This document shows, one piece after another, positions 16,001 through 23,498 of a stretch of 28,409 nucleotides of DNA. The position numbers and the translations under genes are program-made. Below the pieces are notes generated by a model. That model worked only from the letters and a program-made list of their open reading frames with translations, was not told the origin of the DNA and made no database searches. Each line of letters begins with the position of its first letter. Position 1 is the first letter of the stretch. Source of the DNA: DATLXU01 sp035575515 (GTDB taxonomy: Bacteria > Acidobacteriota > Blastocatellia > UBA7656); contig DATLXU010000064.1 in assembly GCA_035575515.1 (NCBI GenBank), positions 1 through 28,409 of the forward strand, in the 5' to 3' direction.

Positions 16001-16462
16001 AGCGAAATCGGTCGAATTCCATGAGCGCGCGCTGCGGACGATATGAGTTCCTGCGCCGCGATGGCCGATGTAGGGCTTGATGATCAGCGGAGTCTCTTCG
16101 ACGATTTCAGCAAGCAGATTGAAATCTCCCGTAACCCACGAGCGAGGCGCGGGAACTTCTGCTGCTCGCAGCAGCCGCGAAACCAAAATCTTGTTCTGCG
16201 TCGTAATGCACGAGCGATATGGGTTCATAAACCGCGCGCCCTGCGAGTGAAGCACGCCCGCGAGGCTCAGCGCAAGCTCGCTGCCGGATTTGAGAATATA
16301 TAGGTCGTGCTCGACCCGCACGCTTGCGAGATCGGTCAGTTGCTCTTCGGGATAAATCAAATCTATCATCGCGCCCCAGTCCGAAAGCAGGCGAATTGCC
16401 TCCTGCATAATGGGACTCGTGCGAGTAGTCGCGTGGCGCATCGTTATAATTCCAATTTTCAT
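15734..16462 (-). pseudogene. RimK-like ATP-grasp protein, 3'-truncated, reading on antisense to the M42 gene
   Basis: The ATG at 16462 overlaps the stop of the upstream ATP-grasp gene (ATGA), so the pair is translationally coupled. About 150 residues look like a RimK-like ATP-grasp: an N-terminal MKIGIITMRH, then SRLLRAAEVPAPRSWVTGD, and the ATP-binding strand PLIIKPYIGHRGAGTHIV. Shortly after that, near 16010-16020, the resemblance ends. The open frame continues for about 90 codons antisense to the intact M42 gene, to a stop at 15734. The metal-binding half (a D...ExN motif) expected of a roughly 290-aa enzyme is missing. So this is a gene cut short by a rearrangement, probably inactive unless it acts with the intact partner. 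Confidence 0.7.
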
Positions 16463-17295
16463 AATAGAGACTCCTGCAAGGCGCGGCTGATGACGTAATC
16501 GGCCAGACATTCGCTTGCGCGTGGAACGCCTGTGTAGTTTGGATAGTTGTTGACCTCGATGATGACCGGACCATTTTCAGTTTCAATGCAGTCAACTCCG
16601 AAAAGTTCCAGCCCGAACATCTCGCCGCATTGTCGCGCCATCTCTTCCAGCTCTTTTGTGAGCGGCAGCAGCTCGGCGAAAAGGCCGTCGCAGCTTGTTC
16701 GGTTAATCCGATCAAGGGGAGAGGGCTTGCGAACGGCCCAGACAGCATCGCCGATTGAATAGAGATTCAGGTCGTAGCCGTCCGTTGGCAGGAAGCTCTG
16801 AGCTAAAGCTACAGGCTCGCGCCATTCAACTCTTCGCATCTCGTCGGCCGAGCCGACGACGCGCAGTCCTGCGCAGTTGTCTCCGAAGACCGGCTTGAGA
16901 ATCAGCGGATAGCTTGCGCGTGTTGTCTCTTCGACCAAGCGATTGATATTGCCGAAAAAGGATCGCGGCATCGGAAGGTTGCCTGCGGCAAGCTTAACGC
17001 TCATCTCGGCTTTGTTGTGGACGGCTGCGATTGATTGCTTGGTGTTGATGGTTCTAACGCCGCGAGACTCGGCCCACGCAAGCAAGCAGAGCAGCGAATA
17101 ACTCCTGCCGCGCGCGACGATTAAATCCAACCCATCGAGCCAGCCGTCATCGCCCATCGCGCAGGAAGCCGTCTGCGGATCAATGACGCTTACGCGAATG
17201 CCGCGCTTGCGCAGAGCCGAAATCAAACCCGCGGGCTGGCTCTGCTCGCGGTATCGAGCTTCGACGAGGATTCCGATGTGAAGAGATTCGCTCAT
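16459..17295 (-). CDS. RimK-like ATP-grasp ligase
   Basis: ATP-grasp enzyme of the RimK / alpha-L-glutamate-ligase type, which activates a carboxylate as acyl phosphate and joins it to an amine. 278 aa, full length. The pre-ATP-grasp region is 5-95. The ATP-binding strand is YPLILKPVFGDNCAG with Lys134. Metal ligands are Asp235 (FGVDCIE), Glu247 and Asn249 (VIIEVNNYPNYTGVP). The substrate is unknown; family members modify ribosomal proteins, cofactors (F420 tails) or small peptides. The shared upstream element CGATGTAT-N18-CACTGT (17336-17367) ties it to the CHAT and subtilisin genes. It is followed with a 4-base overlap by a truncated paralogue. Confidence 0.88.
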   Translation of the reverse strand: MSESLHIGILVEARYREQSQPAGLISALRKRGIRVSVIDPQTASCAMGDDGWLDGLDLIVARGRSYSLLCLLAWAESRGVRTINTKQSIAAVHNKAEMSVKLAAGNLPMPRSFFGNINRLVEETTRASYPLILKPVFGDNCAGLRVVGSADEMRRVEWREPVALAQSFLPTDGYDLNLYSIGDAVWAVRKPSPLDRINRTSCDGLFAELLPLTKELEEMARQCGEMFGLELFGVDCIETENGPVIIEVNNYPNYTGVPRASECLADYVISRALQESLL

Positions 17296-17335
17296 TGCTT
17301 CATTAACACTTTTGTAACGTGACAGCGACGCTCTT

Positions 17336-17367
17336 ACAGTGTGGCGGGCTGCGCAAAAAATACATCG
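17336..17367 (-). promoter_or_regulatory. Bipartite promoter-like element, site 1 (ATP-grasp pair)
   Basis: On the minus strand, CGATGTAT (17360-17367), 18 nt, then CACTGT (17336-17341). The left box continues into a T tract and GCGC (CGATGTATTTTTTGCGC). The right box ends about 40 nt before the ATG at 17295, a distance suited to a -10 element with a short leader. The same two boxes with identical spacing precede the S8 and zf-HC2 genes. Confidence 0.75.
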
Positions 17368-17420
17368 CGCATTGTGAGTGAATGATTAATTTGAGATTGC
17401 AAACAATGAGGCAGTGACGT

Positions 17421-17454
17421 GGAATTGGCTCTGGGAGCCAGTTTCAAGGTAGGC
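17421..17454 (+). repeat. Dispersed hairpin repeat, copy C
   Basis: GGAATTGGCTC (17421-17431), loop TGG, GAGCCAGTTTC (17435-17445) form an 11-bp hairpin with two G-T pairs, followed by AAGGTAGGCG. Core and right arm match copies A (2806-2834, reversed) and B (about 12797-12837). The left arms differ, yet pairing is largely kept, which indicates that the structure matters. Confidence 0.65.
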
Positions 17455-17460
17455 GTACGC

Positions 17461-17482
17461 AAAAGACCGGCGCTCGCGCCGG
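17461..17482 (-). terminator. Rho-independent terminator downstream of the S8 peptidase
   Basis: On the minus strand, a 6-bp GC stem CCGGCG / CGCCGG with loop CGAG (17467-17482) is followed by TCTTTT (17461-17466). It lies about 120 nt after the stop of the S8 gene at 17602 and upstream of the ATP-grasp promoter element, so it separates the two transcription units. Confidence 0.65.
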
Positions 17483-17601
17483 AGATTCAAGACCGAGGCG
17501 AACAGTTGATAAACTAGCAGCGCGAACCATGCAGCAACCACAGCAAAAAGGTTTCGCGGCTCTTACTGTCCACGCGACAAGGATAGCTGAGAAAGCCGTC
17601 G

Positions 17602-18867
17602 CTAACGACCGAGCGCGGCTGCTACATCAATGCGCACCTTAATGAGGCTGCCGAAATATACTCCTTTGGAAATAATCCGCTGTGCGACTTTTGCAACGCT
17701 CATCTGCGGGTACGCGGCGCGAACGAGCGCGGCCTCTCCTGCTACAAACGGAGTCGCCATCGAGGTGCCGCTCCACGTGCCGAACCCTCCGCCCGGCACC
17801 GTGCTTAAAATGTTTTCACCCGGAGCCGCCACCATCACCCACGAGCCGTAATTTGAAAATGAAGCGACCTGGTCTAGTTGAGTGCTCGCTCCTACGGAAA
17901 CCGATCCGGCAAGGTTATCGCCAGCCGGATACTCAGGCGTTGAACTGCCGCTATTGCCCGCCGCGCTGACGACGACTGCGCCGCTACCGTCAGGCAAAAA
18001 ACAGGGCAGGTCGTTGGCTGACATGTGAAGTGGATCAACGCAGGTCACAGCTTTCAGCACATCTCGAACCAGTTTGCTGCGATCAGGCATGCTGATGCTC
18101 AGGTTTATAACGTTCGCGCCGTCGCTGGTCGCGGGATTTCCGTCCGGGTCCATCGCAAACGCGAGCGCCTTCGCCAGCGTCCACGCGTCGCCCGCGCCTT
18201 CCGGGTCGAGCACGCGCACAGGCATGATCTTCGCCTCCGGTGCTGTGAGCGCAACGAGTCCAGCCACATGTGTGCCGTGCCCAAAGCCGCGATTGACTCC
18301 ATAGACTCCAACCTCGCTCGGATCATTGTCGTTGTCAATGAAATCGTATCCTGCGACTAATTTTCCTGCGAGCGTCGGATGAGTCAGGTCGACTCCCGTG
18401 TCTAGCACCGCGACCGTAATGCCTGCGCCGCGAGTGACGTTCTGCGCTTCGTATAATCGGATGACGCTCGGCGCCCACTGAGTGACGTAAGCGCCGCTGT
18501 CGCCGCCTGACGACCACGTGACGCGGGCTGCGCCTTCAGGCGATTGGTCAATTTCGTTCGGCTCGGCATAAACGACGCGGCGCTTCCGGTCTGCCAGTAA
18601 CTGAGCGGCCTTCGTGTCGGGCGACGCGCCGTCGAGGATCCTCAATCGAAAAATCGGTTGCGAGGTGAATTGATCAATGGGCGCGGGGTCGAGACTGAAG
18701 TCCTGCGCGACACTGGCGAGGTCCGAGCCATTGACAAGCTTGACTATTACTTCGCCTTCAACCACCTGGCCCTGCGATGAGGCTTGCGTGGGCATAATCA
18801 AAATATTGAAACAAAGCAAGCCAGCGATTGCCAGAATGCCGACTGATGCGAGTCCTGCGCGGCTCAT
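17602..18867 (-). CDS. Exported subtilisin-like serine peptidase (S8)
   Basis: Extracytoplasmic subtilase, 421 aa. A hydrophobic signal segment (about 5-30) precedes a small inhibitor-like propeptide domain (37-105: GEVIVKLVNGSDL and VVYAEPNEID), as in fervidolysin-type subtilases. The catalytic domain spans about 130-415, with Asp156 (VAVLDTGVD), His197 (GHGTHVAG), oxyanion Asn305 (SAAGNSG) and Ser369 (SGTSMATPFVAG), so it should be active after propeptide removal. It starts at the ATG at 18867, behind a G-rich ribosome binding site. The upstream element CGATGTAT-N18-CACTAT at 18925-18956 is shared with the anti-sigma/CHAT operon just upstream and the ATP-grasp pair just downstream, suggesting common control by the nearby ECF sigma factor. 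Confidence 0.95.
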   Translation of the reverse strand: MSRAGLASVGILAIAGLLCFNILIMPTQASSQGQVVEGEVIVKLVNGSDLASVAQDFSLDPAPIDQFTSQPIFRLRILDGASPDTKAAQLLADRKRRVVYAEPNEIDQSPEGAARVTWSSGGDSGAYVTQWAPSVIRLYEAQNVTRGAGITVAVLDTGVDLTHPTLAGKLVAGYDFIDNDNDPSEVGVYGVNRGFGHGTHVAGLVALTAPEAKIMPVRVLDPEGAGDAWTLAKALAFAMDPDGNPATSDGANVINLSISMPDRSKLVRDVLKAVTCVDPLHMSANDLPCFLPDGSGAVVVSAAGNSGSSTPEYPAGDNLAGSVSVGASTQLDQVASFSNYGSWVMVAAPGENILSTVPGGGFGTWSGTSMATPFVAGEAALVRAAYPQMSVAKVAQRIISKGVYFGSLIKVRIDVAAALGR

Positions 18868-18924
18868 ACCTCACCCCCGCTGATATGTTCTGCAAAACCG
18901 AGTCGGAAAATAGCCTTACAAATA

Positions 18925-18956
18925 ATAGTGCGAACGGCAAGCGAAAAAATACATCG
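18925..18956 (-). promoter_or_regulatory. Bipartite promoter-like element, site 2 (S8 peptidase)
   Basis: On the minus strand, CGATGTAT (18949-18956), 18 nt, then CACTAT (18925-18930). The T tract is followed by CGC rather than GCGC, yet the box-to-box distance is still exactly 18 nt. It lies in the 113-nt gap after the CHAT gene, about 58 nt before the S8 start codon. Confidence 0.75.
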
Positions 18957-18980
18957 AGGAAGAAGAAAATCTGTCGCGGC

Positions 18981-21809
18981 TCACCAGCGACCGAGCAGAA
19001 TGAACGGCGACCAGAAGAAAGGATGGGCGCGGCGCTTAAGCATCTCAAGCTGCGCGTGGCGGAGCGCAGAGGCCGCGCCTTTGCCTTCCAACAGCCTTGA
19101 ATAAAAGATAGCCATCAACTCGGCGGTTGCTTCATCGTCAACCGTCCACAACGTCAGCAGCAGCGAAGGCGCTCCGGCGGAGAAGAACCCGCGCGCAAGC
19201 CCTATCAATTCATCGCCCGGCGCTACGGCGCTCATGCCTGTTTCGCACGCGCTCAACACGACAAGCCCGCAATTTAGCTCAAGCCGATATGCGTCGCGGA
19301 CCGTGAGCCATCCGTCTGCAAGGCGCAGCGAAGAAAACAGCGGATTGTCTGACCGAAACTGCCCGTGACAGGCGAGGTGCAAAACATCTGCTGCTGCGGC
19401 CCTTTCGCGCAGAGCCTCAAGCGTCGCTTCACGGTCGAGCAAAGCAGTCGAATCCTTGAACAAGCCTTTGAGCGCGATGACTTCATCGCGCACGCGCGGC
19501 GCTTGCGCGTCGGCAACGCCCACGAGCAACGCCCGCTCAATCGAAGGCGACTCTTTTGCGAGACAATGGCTCAACACGCTTGCGCTCGGAGCATAAGAGA
19601 CTTCGCGTCGCTCGACGACATAAGCCGCGCCGTCGTAGAGAGCATGAAACGGGACGTAGTGCAGCGCACGATAAGGCACAACGACGAGGCGGCGCGAGCC
19701 TAAACGGTCTTCAATCCGCCGCAGCAACAAATCGTAAAGCGCGCTGAGGTGGCGGCGCGCCCTGAGTGCAAGCTCGTCAATGTAGTCGCTCATTCGCTCC
19801 GCGCCGTATCGCATCGAGTTTATCTGAAACCGCAAGCGGTCGAGCGATGCCGCAATCTGTTCTTCGCGCGCAAGATCGCGCACAACCTCGACTGTTTTCT
19901 CCGTCACGACAAATGCGAGGATTTCGCCGTCGAGGCTGAAATACTCGACCAACGCCGAGTCGCTGCCGAGATCGCCTTGTAGCTTCGCCATGTCGAGCGG
20001 TTCGACTCTCGCAAGCGGTCCGCCGCCGCGCTGTTGAAGCTGGCGCATTATCTCAAGCACCTTGCCTTCGCGCTCGCGCACGGCTCCGTAAAGCGCGGCG
20101 ACACTTGCGGGAGTAGGTTGCGCGTCGCTTTCGGGCGGGCGATTGATGCGGCTGTAGAACCAGTTCAACTCTTCGCGTAATTCTTCGAGCCGCGCGAGAA
20201 GCTCTGCCTCGAACTCGTCTCGCGGCTTCGGATGAACCGTCACGGCTCCGCCGAGCATATCAACCAGAGCGCGCGACCGAGCGCGTTCGACGTAGCCTAG
20301 CGCGTCGGCGGTTCTCGCTTCCGCGAGGCACAGCCTGACCATCTCATCATAGGCCGTTAGCTTGTCGCTTACGAACGCCGTGCGAAACTCGTCCGACGGG
20401 AGTAGCGCGCGCAAATCCTCAATCGTCTCCACAGCGCGCTTGAATGACACTTCGGCCCTCTCGTTGTCGCCGGAATCGGCGGCGAGCATTCCCGTTGATG
20501 TGTAACATCGCTGAGCAATCTGCGGCAGCGCGTGCATCTCGGCGTCGCGCAGCGTCGAATCGAAAAGGGCTTGCGCTTCCATGTGCCGTCTTTGCGCGCG
20601 AGCAACTTCGCCGCGCAGCCAGCGAGCCATCAACGCGCGGCCCCACGTGCCCGCCTGAGCGAAGGCTGCTTCGGCGCGCTCTGCCGCGCTCGCCGCCGAA
20701 GGGTTTCCTTCCGCTCGATAAAGCTGCGCTTCGGCGAACGCAACGGTCGCTTCGCCAACAGTGTTTCCTTCAGCCGCGTAGAGTGCGCTTGCTTGAGCGA
20801 GCAGCGCGCGGGCTTCATTGAATCTTCCGAGCAGGAGCGCCGCGCGCCCGTGCGAGGCCAGCGCGCGAGCCTGCTCGGCGCGCATGCCAAGCTTGGCGAA
20901 TCGCGGCGTGATGCGCGAATAGATCTCAGCCGCTTCGGGCGCGAGATTCAATTCAAGATAAGCGTCTGCAAGCTCCTGCTCAGCGATGGCCGATTCGTGC
21001 GTCATGCCGAGCGCAGCGTAACGCCTGCGCGACCGCTCAAGAAAATCGAGCGCCTCGTTATAGCGACCCTGAAACAGCGCCAGGCAGCCCATGTCGCATT
21101 CGATGACGGCCTGCGTGACTTTGAGGTCCGCGGCTTCGGCGCGCAATAGCGCCTGCTCGTAGAGTTGCGCGGCTTCGCGGAATCTGTGCTGAAAGATCAG
21201 GGCGGTTGCGATATTTGTATCAATGAGCGCGAGCTGGCTCTCGTCGCCTGCGGTCTCGAAGCGCGAGCGCGCGGAGCGGTAAAACTGTTCGGCCTGTTGA
21301 TAAGAGTCGCGGCGGAAATAGAGGCTGCCGAGATTATGCTCGATCTTGCCAGCCGCGAGCGTGTCATTGTGCGCTATGAAGATGTTGCGCGCCTTGAGTC
21401 CGCACTGAAGCGCAAGGTCGTAGCGGCCAAGCAAGGCGAGCGCGTGCAGCTTGCTCACCTGTGTGGCTGCGGCCTTTAAGGGCTGATTGATTTCGGTGAA
21501 TCGCGCGGCAGCCTCGTCGAGCATTTCAATTGCCCGCTCGGCCTGCCCTTCAATCAAAAGCGCGGCCACTCCCGTTGTCCACGAGGTGATGGCTGCTATT
21601 TCGGTGTCGTTTGTGAAATCGGCGAGCGCGGCGAGCGCGGCTGCTGCGCTGCGGGCGCGAGCGGGGTCGCTGTTTTTCGCATCATCGAAAAAAGACTTGA
21701 GCGAGTACGCCAGATCAACGCTGGCGAGGGAGGGATTTTTTTTGAGCAGCGCAGTTCGTTCGCCGTTTGTGGCCGTCATCAACTGCCCGGCCAGCTCTTC
21801 GCGGTTCAT
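18981..21809 (-). CDS. TPR-CHAT protein (caspase-like protease with tetratricopeptide repeats)
   Basis: 942 aa. Residues about 55-480 are helical tetratricopeptide repeats (for example KIEHNLGSLYFRRDSYQQAEQFY and AALLLGRFNEARALLAQA), a protein-interaction scaffold. A helical linker follows at about 490-630. The C-terminal CHAT domain (about 640-942) has the caspase-clan dyad His815 (HLACHGQF) and Cys855 (LSACETG), so it should be an active cysteine peptidase. The end PFFWSPFILLGRW is typical. No signal peptide, so cytosolic. Its ATG lies 2 nt after the zf-HC2 stop, so the two are cotranscribed from the motif at 22457-22488. TPR-CHAT proteins in known systems cleave specific partners after a signal. 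The target here is unknown; the anti-sigma neighbour is one candidate. Confidence 0.94.
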   Translation of the reverse strand: MNREELAGQLMTATNGERTALLKKNPSLASVDLAYSLKSFFDDAKNSDPARARSAAAALAALADFTNDTEIAAITSWTTGVAALLIEGQAERAIEMLDEAAARFTEINQPLKAAATQVSKLHALALLGRYDLALQCGLKARNIFIAHNDTLAAGKIEHNLGSLYFRRDSYQQAEQFYRSARSRFETAGDESQLALIDTNIATALIFQHRFREAAQLYEQALLRAEAADLKVTQAVIECDMGCLALFQGRYNEALDFLERSRRRYAALGMTHESAIAEQELADAYLELNLAPEAAEIYSRITPRFAKLGMRAEQARALASHGRAALLLGRFNEARALLAQASALYAAEGNTVGEATVAFAEAQLYRAEGNPSAASAAERAEAAFAQAGTWGRALMARWLRGEVARAQRRHMEAQALFDSTLRDAEMHALPQIAQRCYTSTGMLAADSGDNERAEVSFKRAVETIEDLRALLPSDEFRTAFVSDKLTAYDEMVRLCLAEARTADALGYVERARSRALVDMLGGAVTVHPKPRDEFEAELLARLEELREELNWFYSRINRPPESDAQPTPASVAALYGAVREREGKVLEIMRQLQQRGGGPLARVEPLDMAKLQGDLGSDSALVEYFSLDGEILAFVVTEKTVEVVRDLAREEQIAASLDRLRFQINSMRYGAERMSDYIDELALRARRHLSALYDLLLRRIEDRLGSRRLVVVPYRALHYVPFHALYDGAAYVVERREVSYAPSASVLSHCLAKESPSIERALLVGVADAQAPRVRDEVIALKGLFKDSTALLDREATLEALRERAAAADVLHLACHGQFRSDNPLFSSLRLADGWLTVRDAYRLELNCGLVVLSACETGMSAVAPGDELIGLARGFFSAGAPSLLLTLWTVDDEATAELMAIFYSRLLEGKGAASALRHAQLEMLKRRAHPFFWSPFILLGRW

Positions 21810-21811
21810 CT

Positions 21812-22414
21812 TTAATCAGCTTCTGTTCCCATCTTCAACTCAGGAACCTCCATATCAGTATCGCTCAAATGCAGCATCAATGCATAGCTGCCGGAGGCTA
21901 CGGGCGGAAACATGAATTCGCAAATCTCGTCGAGTGACGTTTCAATCGTTCCGGCTGGCCCTCGCAGCTCGACCGTTCCGCCCGCGCACGGGCCGAGCAC
22001 CTGGCCTGAGATTTGCCACTTCTCGCCGACAGCAGAAACCTGCATGTGCAGTCTGTTTTGCCCCGCAAGATATAGAAGCTGACGGTCAGTCGCCGCGCCA
22101 GCGCGAACGCCGAAAGCTGGCGACATCGTAAGGCTGTCAAATTTCAACGTGGCGAGCAAGCGCCGCACGCCCGATTCAGCCGGTTTCTTTCGCAAGCAAA
22201 ACATCGCGACCGCGTTGGCTATGGCGTATCGCGGGGCGTCTTCGCTTCTGTCCTCGTTCATCAGGCCGATCACGCTTTCGAGTTGCGCGGCTTTTTCAGC
22301 GCACCTGCTGCATTGCGAGATGTGATTATTCACACTGGCGCGGTCGTCTGTTGCAAGGCAGCCTTCGACAAAATCCGCAAGCCTTTCAAATTCGATGTGA
22401 GGATTGTTTTTCAT
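21812..22414 (-). CDS. zf-HC2 anti-sigma-like protein (soluble)
   Basis: 200 aa. The N-terminal zinc-binding anti-sigma motif His31-x3-Cys35-x2-Cys38 (NNHISQCSRC) is the zf-HC2/ZAS signature that holds ECF sigma factors inactive. There is no membrane segment, unlike many anti-sigmas. The C-terminal half (about 110-200) looks like a small beta-sandwich: QLLYLAGQNRLHMQV, WQISGQVLG, GTVELRGP and EFMFPPVASGSYALMLH. It follows the ECF sigma gene after a 90-nt gap that contains its own bipartite promoter-like element, and precedes the CHAT gene by 2 nt. A negative feedback loop on the sigma factor is inferred. GAGG at 22423-22426 is the likely ribosome binding site. Confidence 0.85.
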   Translation of the reverse strand: MKNNPHIEFERLADFVEGCLATDDRASVNNHISQCSRCAEKAAQLESVIGLMNEDRSEDAPRYAIANAVAMFCLRKKPAESGVRRLLATLKFDSLTMSPAFGVRAGAATDRQLLYLAGQNRLHMQVSAVGEKWQISGQVLGPCAGGTVELRGPAGTIETSLDEICEFMFPPVASGSYALMLHLSDTDMEVPELKMGTEAD

Positions 22415-22456
22415 AAATAAAGCCTCGATCTAAAACGCTGATCGCTTCACAGCCTG

Positions 22457-22488
22457 ACAGTGCGCGCAGGCGCGCAAAAAATACATCG
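22457..22488 (-). promoter_or_regulatory. Bipartite promoter-like element, site 3 (zf-HC2/CHAT operon)
   Basis: On the minus strand, CGATGTAT (22481-22488), 18 nt, then CACTGT (22457-22462), about 43 nt before the ATG at 22414 and 16 nt after the sigma factor stop. It matches site 1 over the first 17 bases (CGATGTATTTTTTGCGC) and in spacing. Confidence 0.75.
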
Positions 22489-22504
22489 GCTTGAAAACAA
22501 AAAC

Positions 22505-23071
22505 TCATCGAATGCCCGACTCGTTGACGGCGCGCAGCAGCTTTTGCAAACAGCGGGCGCGCGTCGGACCTATGCTGCCTTCAGGAATGCCGAGCGCGGC
22601 TGCTATTTCAGAATAGGCTGGAGGCTCGGCGCTGTAAAAGAGCATGGTCAGCAACCGGCGGCAGCGATCATCGAGCGAGGCGACGGCTGCGCGAACGGCG
22701 TGCTGCTTTTCCAGCATCAACAATTCTTCATCCGGGAGCGGCGCTTTATCGGGCAGGCTTGCGAGCGGGTCTTCCTCGTCGTCACCTGCGGCGAAAGCCG
22801 ACCCTTTTTGTTCGAGCACGGCTCGCCATGTCTCGCGTTTCGTGGTCGTCACGAGCCACGCTTGAATGCGGTCGGGCCGCTCGATTTTATCAAGCGCTTC
22901 TAAAAGGATCGCAAAGACATTTTGAAAAACATCTGCTGAAGATGATTCGTCGAGACCCGCGCGCCGGGCAATGGTGTAGATCAGCCGCTGGTAGCGCATC
23001 ACGAGCGCCTCCCAAGCTTTTTCATCTCCGCGCCTGCAAGCTTGCACCAATTCCGCGTCGCTTGGGTTCAT
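22505..23071 (-). CDS. ECF-type RNA polymerase sigma factor
   Basis: 188 aa, two-domain sigma factor. Region 2 spans about 10-85 (AWEALVMRYQRLIYTIARRAGL, then DVFQNVFAILLEALDKI, and IQAWLVTTTKRETWR). An acidic linker follows (about 93-112: DDEEDPLASLPDKAPLPDEE), then region 4 at about 125-180 with the helix-turn-helix YSEIAAALGIPEGSIGPTRARCL. The start is the ATG at 23071 with GGAG 6 nt upstream. A housekeeping-like promoter precedes it. The next gene on the strand is a zf-HC2 protein, the normal anti-sigma partner. The three copies of CGATGTAT-N18-CACT(G/A)T downstream are the best candidates for its target promoters. Confidence 0.93.
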   Translation of the reverse strand: MNPSDAELVQACRRGDEKAWEALVMRYQRLIYTIARRAGLDESSSADVFQNVFAILLEALDKIERPDRIQAWLVTTTKRETWRAVLEQKGSAFAAGDDEEDPLASLPDKAPLPDEELLMLEKQHAVRAAVASLDDRCRRLLTMLFYSAEPPAYSEIAAALGIPEGSIGPTRARCLQKLLRAVNESGIR

Positions 23072-23100
23072 TGTCTGCTCCGAATAATTGCTGAATGGTC

Positions 23101-23129
23101 AGAATACGATGTTGCTGTTAGGTTGTCCA
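23101..23129 (-). promoter_or_regulatory. Candidate sigma70-type promoter of the ECF sigma gene
   Basis: On the minus strand, TGGACA (23124-23129), a 17-nt spacer and TATTCT (23101-23106), with expected transcription start about 23 nt before the ATG at 23071. Five of six and four of six bases match consensus. The bipartite element found at the other genes of this cluster is absent here, so the sigma factor seems to be made constitutively and controlled after synthesis. Confidence 0.45.
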
Positions 23130-23283
23130 GCAGGGCGGTGTGTTAGAGAGACCTCCTTTTGTAAGCGGCGACAACCATCTGCGCTCCACATGCGCGCGCG
23201 AATTTGCGCCGAGCGAATGCTCGAAGCGCGCCGCATTTCGTAGTATTATTATTCAAGCGAAAAATAGGTGAGGTGTCAGCATC

Positions 23284-23457
23284 ATGAAGTGTCCGATTTG
23301 CGGCAAGCCGACGCAGTGGAAAGATAATCCCGACCGCCCGTTCTGCTCCGAGCGGTGCCGCATCATTGATTTAGGCAACTGGGCTTCGGAAGATTACGCC
23401 GTTTCGATCCCGCTCCCTGACGTTGATGAAAAAGGCGAGCCGCAAAAAGATTCGTAA
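23284..23457 (+). CDS. yacG: YacG-type zinc protein (DNA gyrase inhibitor)
   Basis: 57 aa. Treble-clef-like zinc ligands Cys3 and Cys6 (MKCPIC), Cys21 and Cys25 (PFCSERC), then the conserved helix RIIDLGNWASEDYAV, the hallmark of YacG. The E. coli protein binds GyrB and blocks DNA binding by gyrase. GAGGTG at 23270-23275 lies 8 nt before the ATG. It is divergent from the ECF sigma gene and 41 nt upstream of the TlpA-like gene on the same strand. Confidence 0.92.
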   Translation: MKCPICGKPTQWKDNPDRPFCSERCRIIDLGNWASEDYAVSIPLPDVDEKGEPQKDS

Positions 23458-23498
23458 ACGGCAGACGAAAGATATAAAGGTTCATCGGAGGTAACGGG

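Larger units (their letters stand above)
17296..17601. other. 306-nt intergenic region with promoter element, hairpin repeat and terminator
   Basis: Between the S8 peptidase stop and the ATP-grasp start, all serving the minus strand. In transcription order (high to low coordinates) it holds a terminator hairpin (17461-17482), the dispersed hairpin repeat copy C (17421-17454), and the bipartite promoter-like element (17336-17367). I see no convincing gene: a 28-codon minus-strand ORF from 17530 runs through the terminator without a ribosome binding site. Confidence 0.7.

Noticed and set aside
16459..17295. Graspetide (microviridin-type) RiPP cluster because of the paired ATP-grasp genes
   Set aside because: No precursor peptide or transporter is visible, the ligase resembles RimK-type enzymes, and the second ATP-grasp is truncated.
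17446..17530. 28-codon minus-strand ORF as a precursor peptide for the ATP-grasp enzymes
   Set aside because: It has no ribosome binding site and runs through the terminator hairpin and the repeat. It also lies upstream of the promoter-like element.
23240..23271. A fourth, degenerate copy of the bipartite motif between the sigma factor and yacG
   Set aside because: Only TATTTTTCGC and a partial ACTA at the right distance fit. The first box matches 4 of 8 bases, and the site is about 170 nt from the sigma start.
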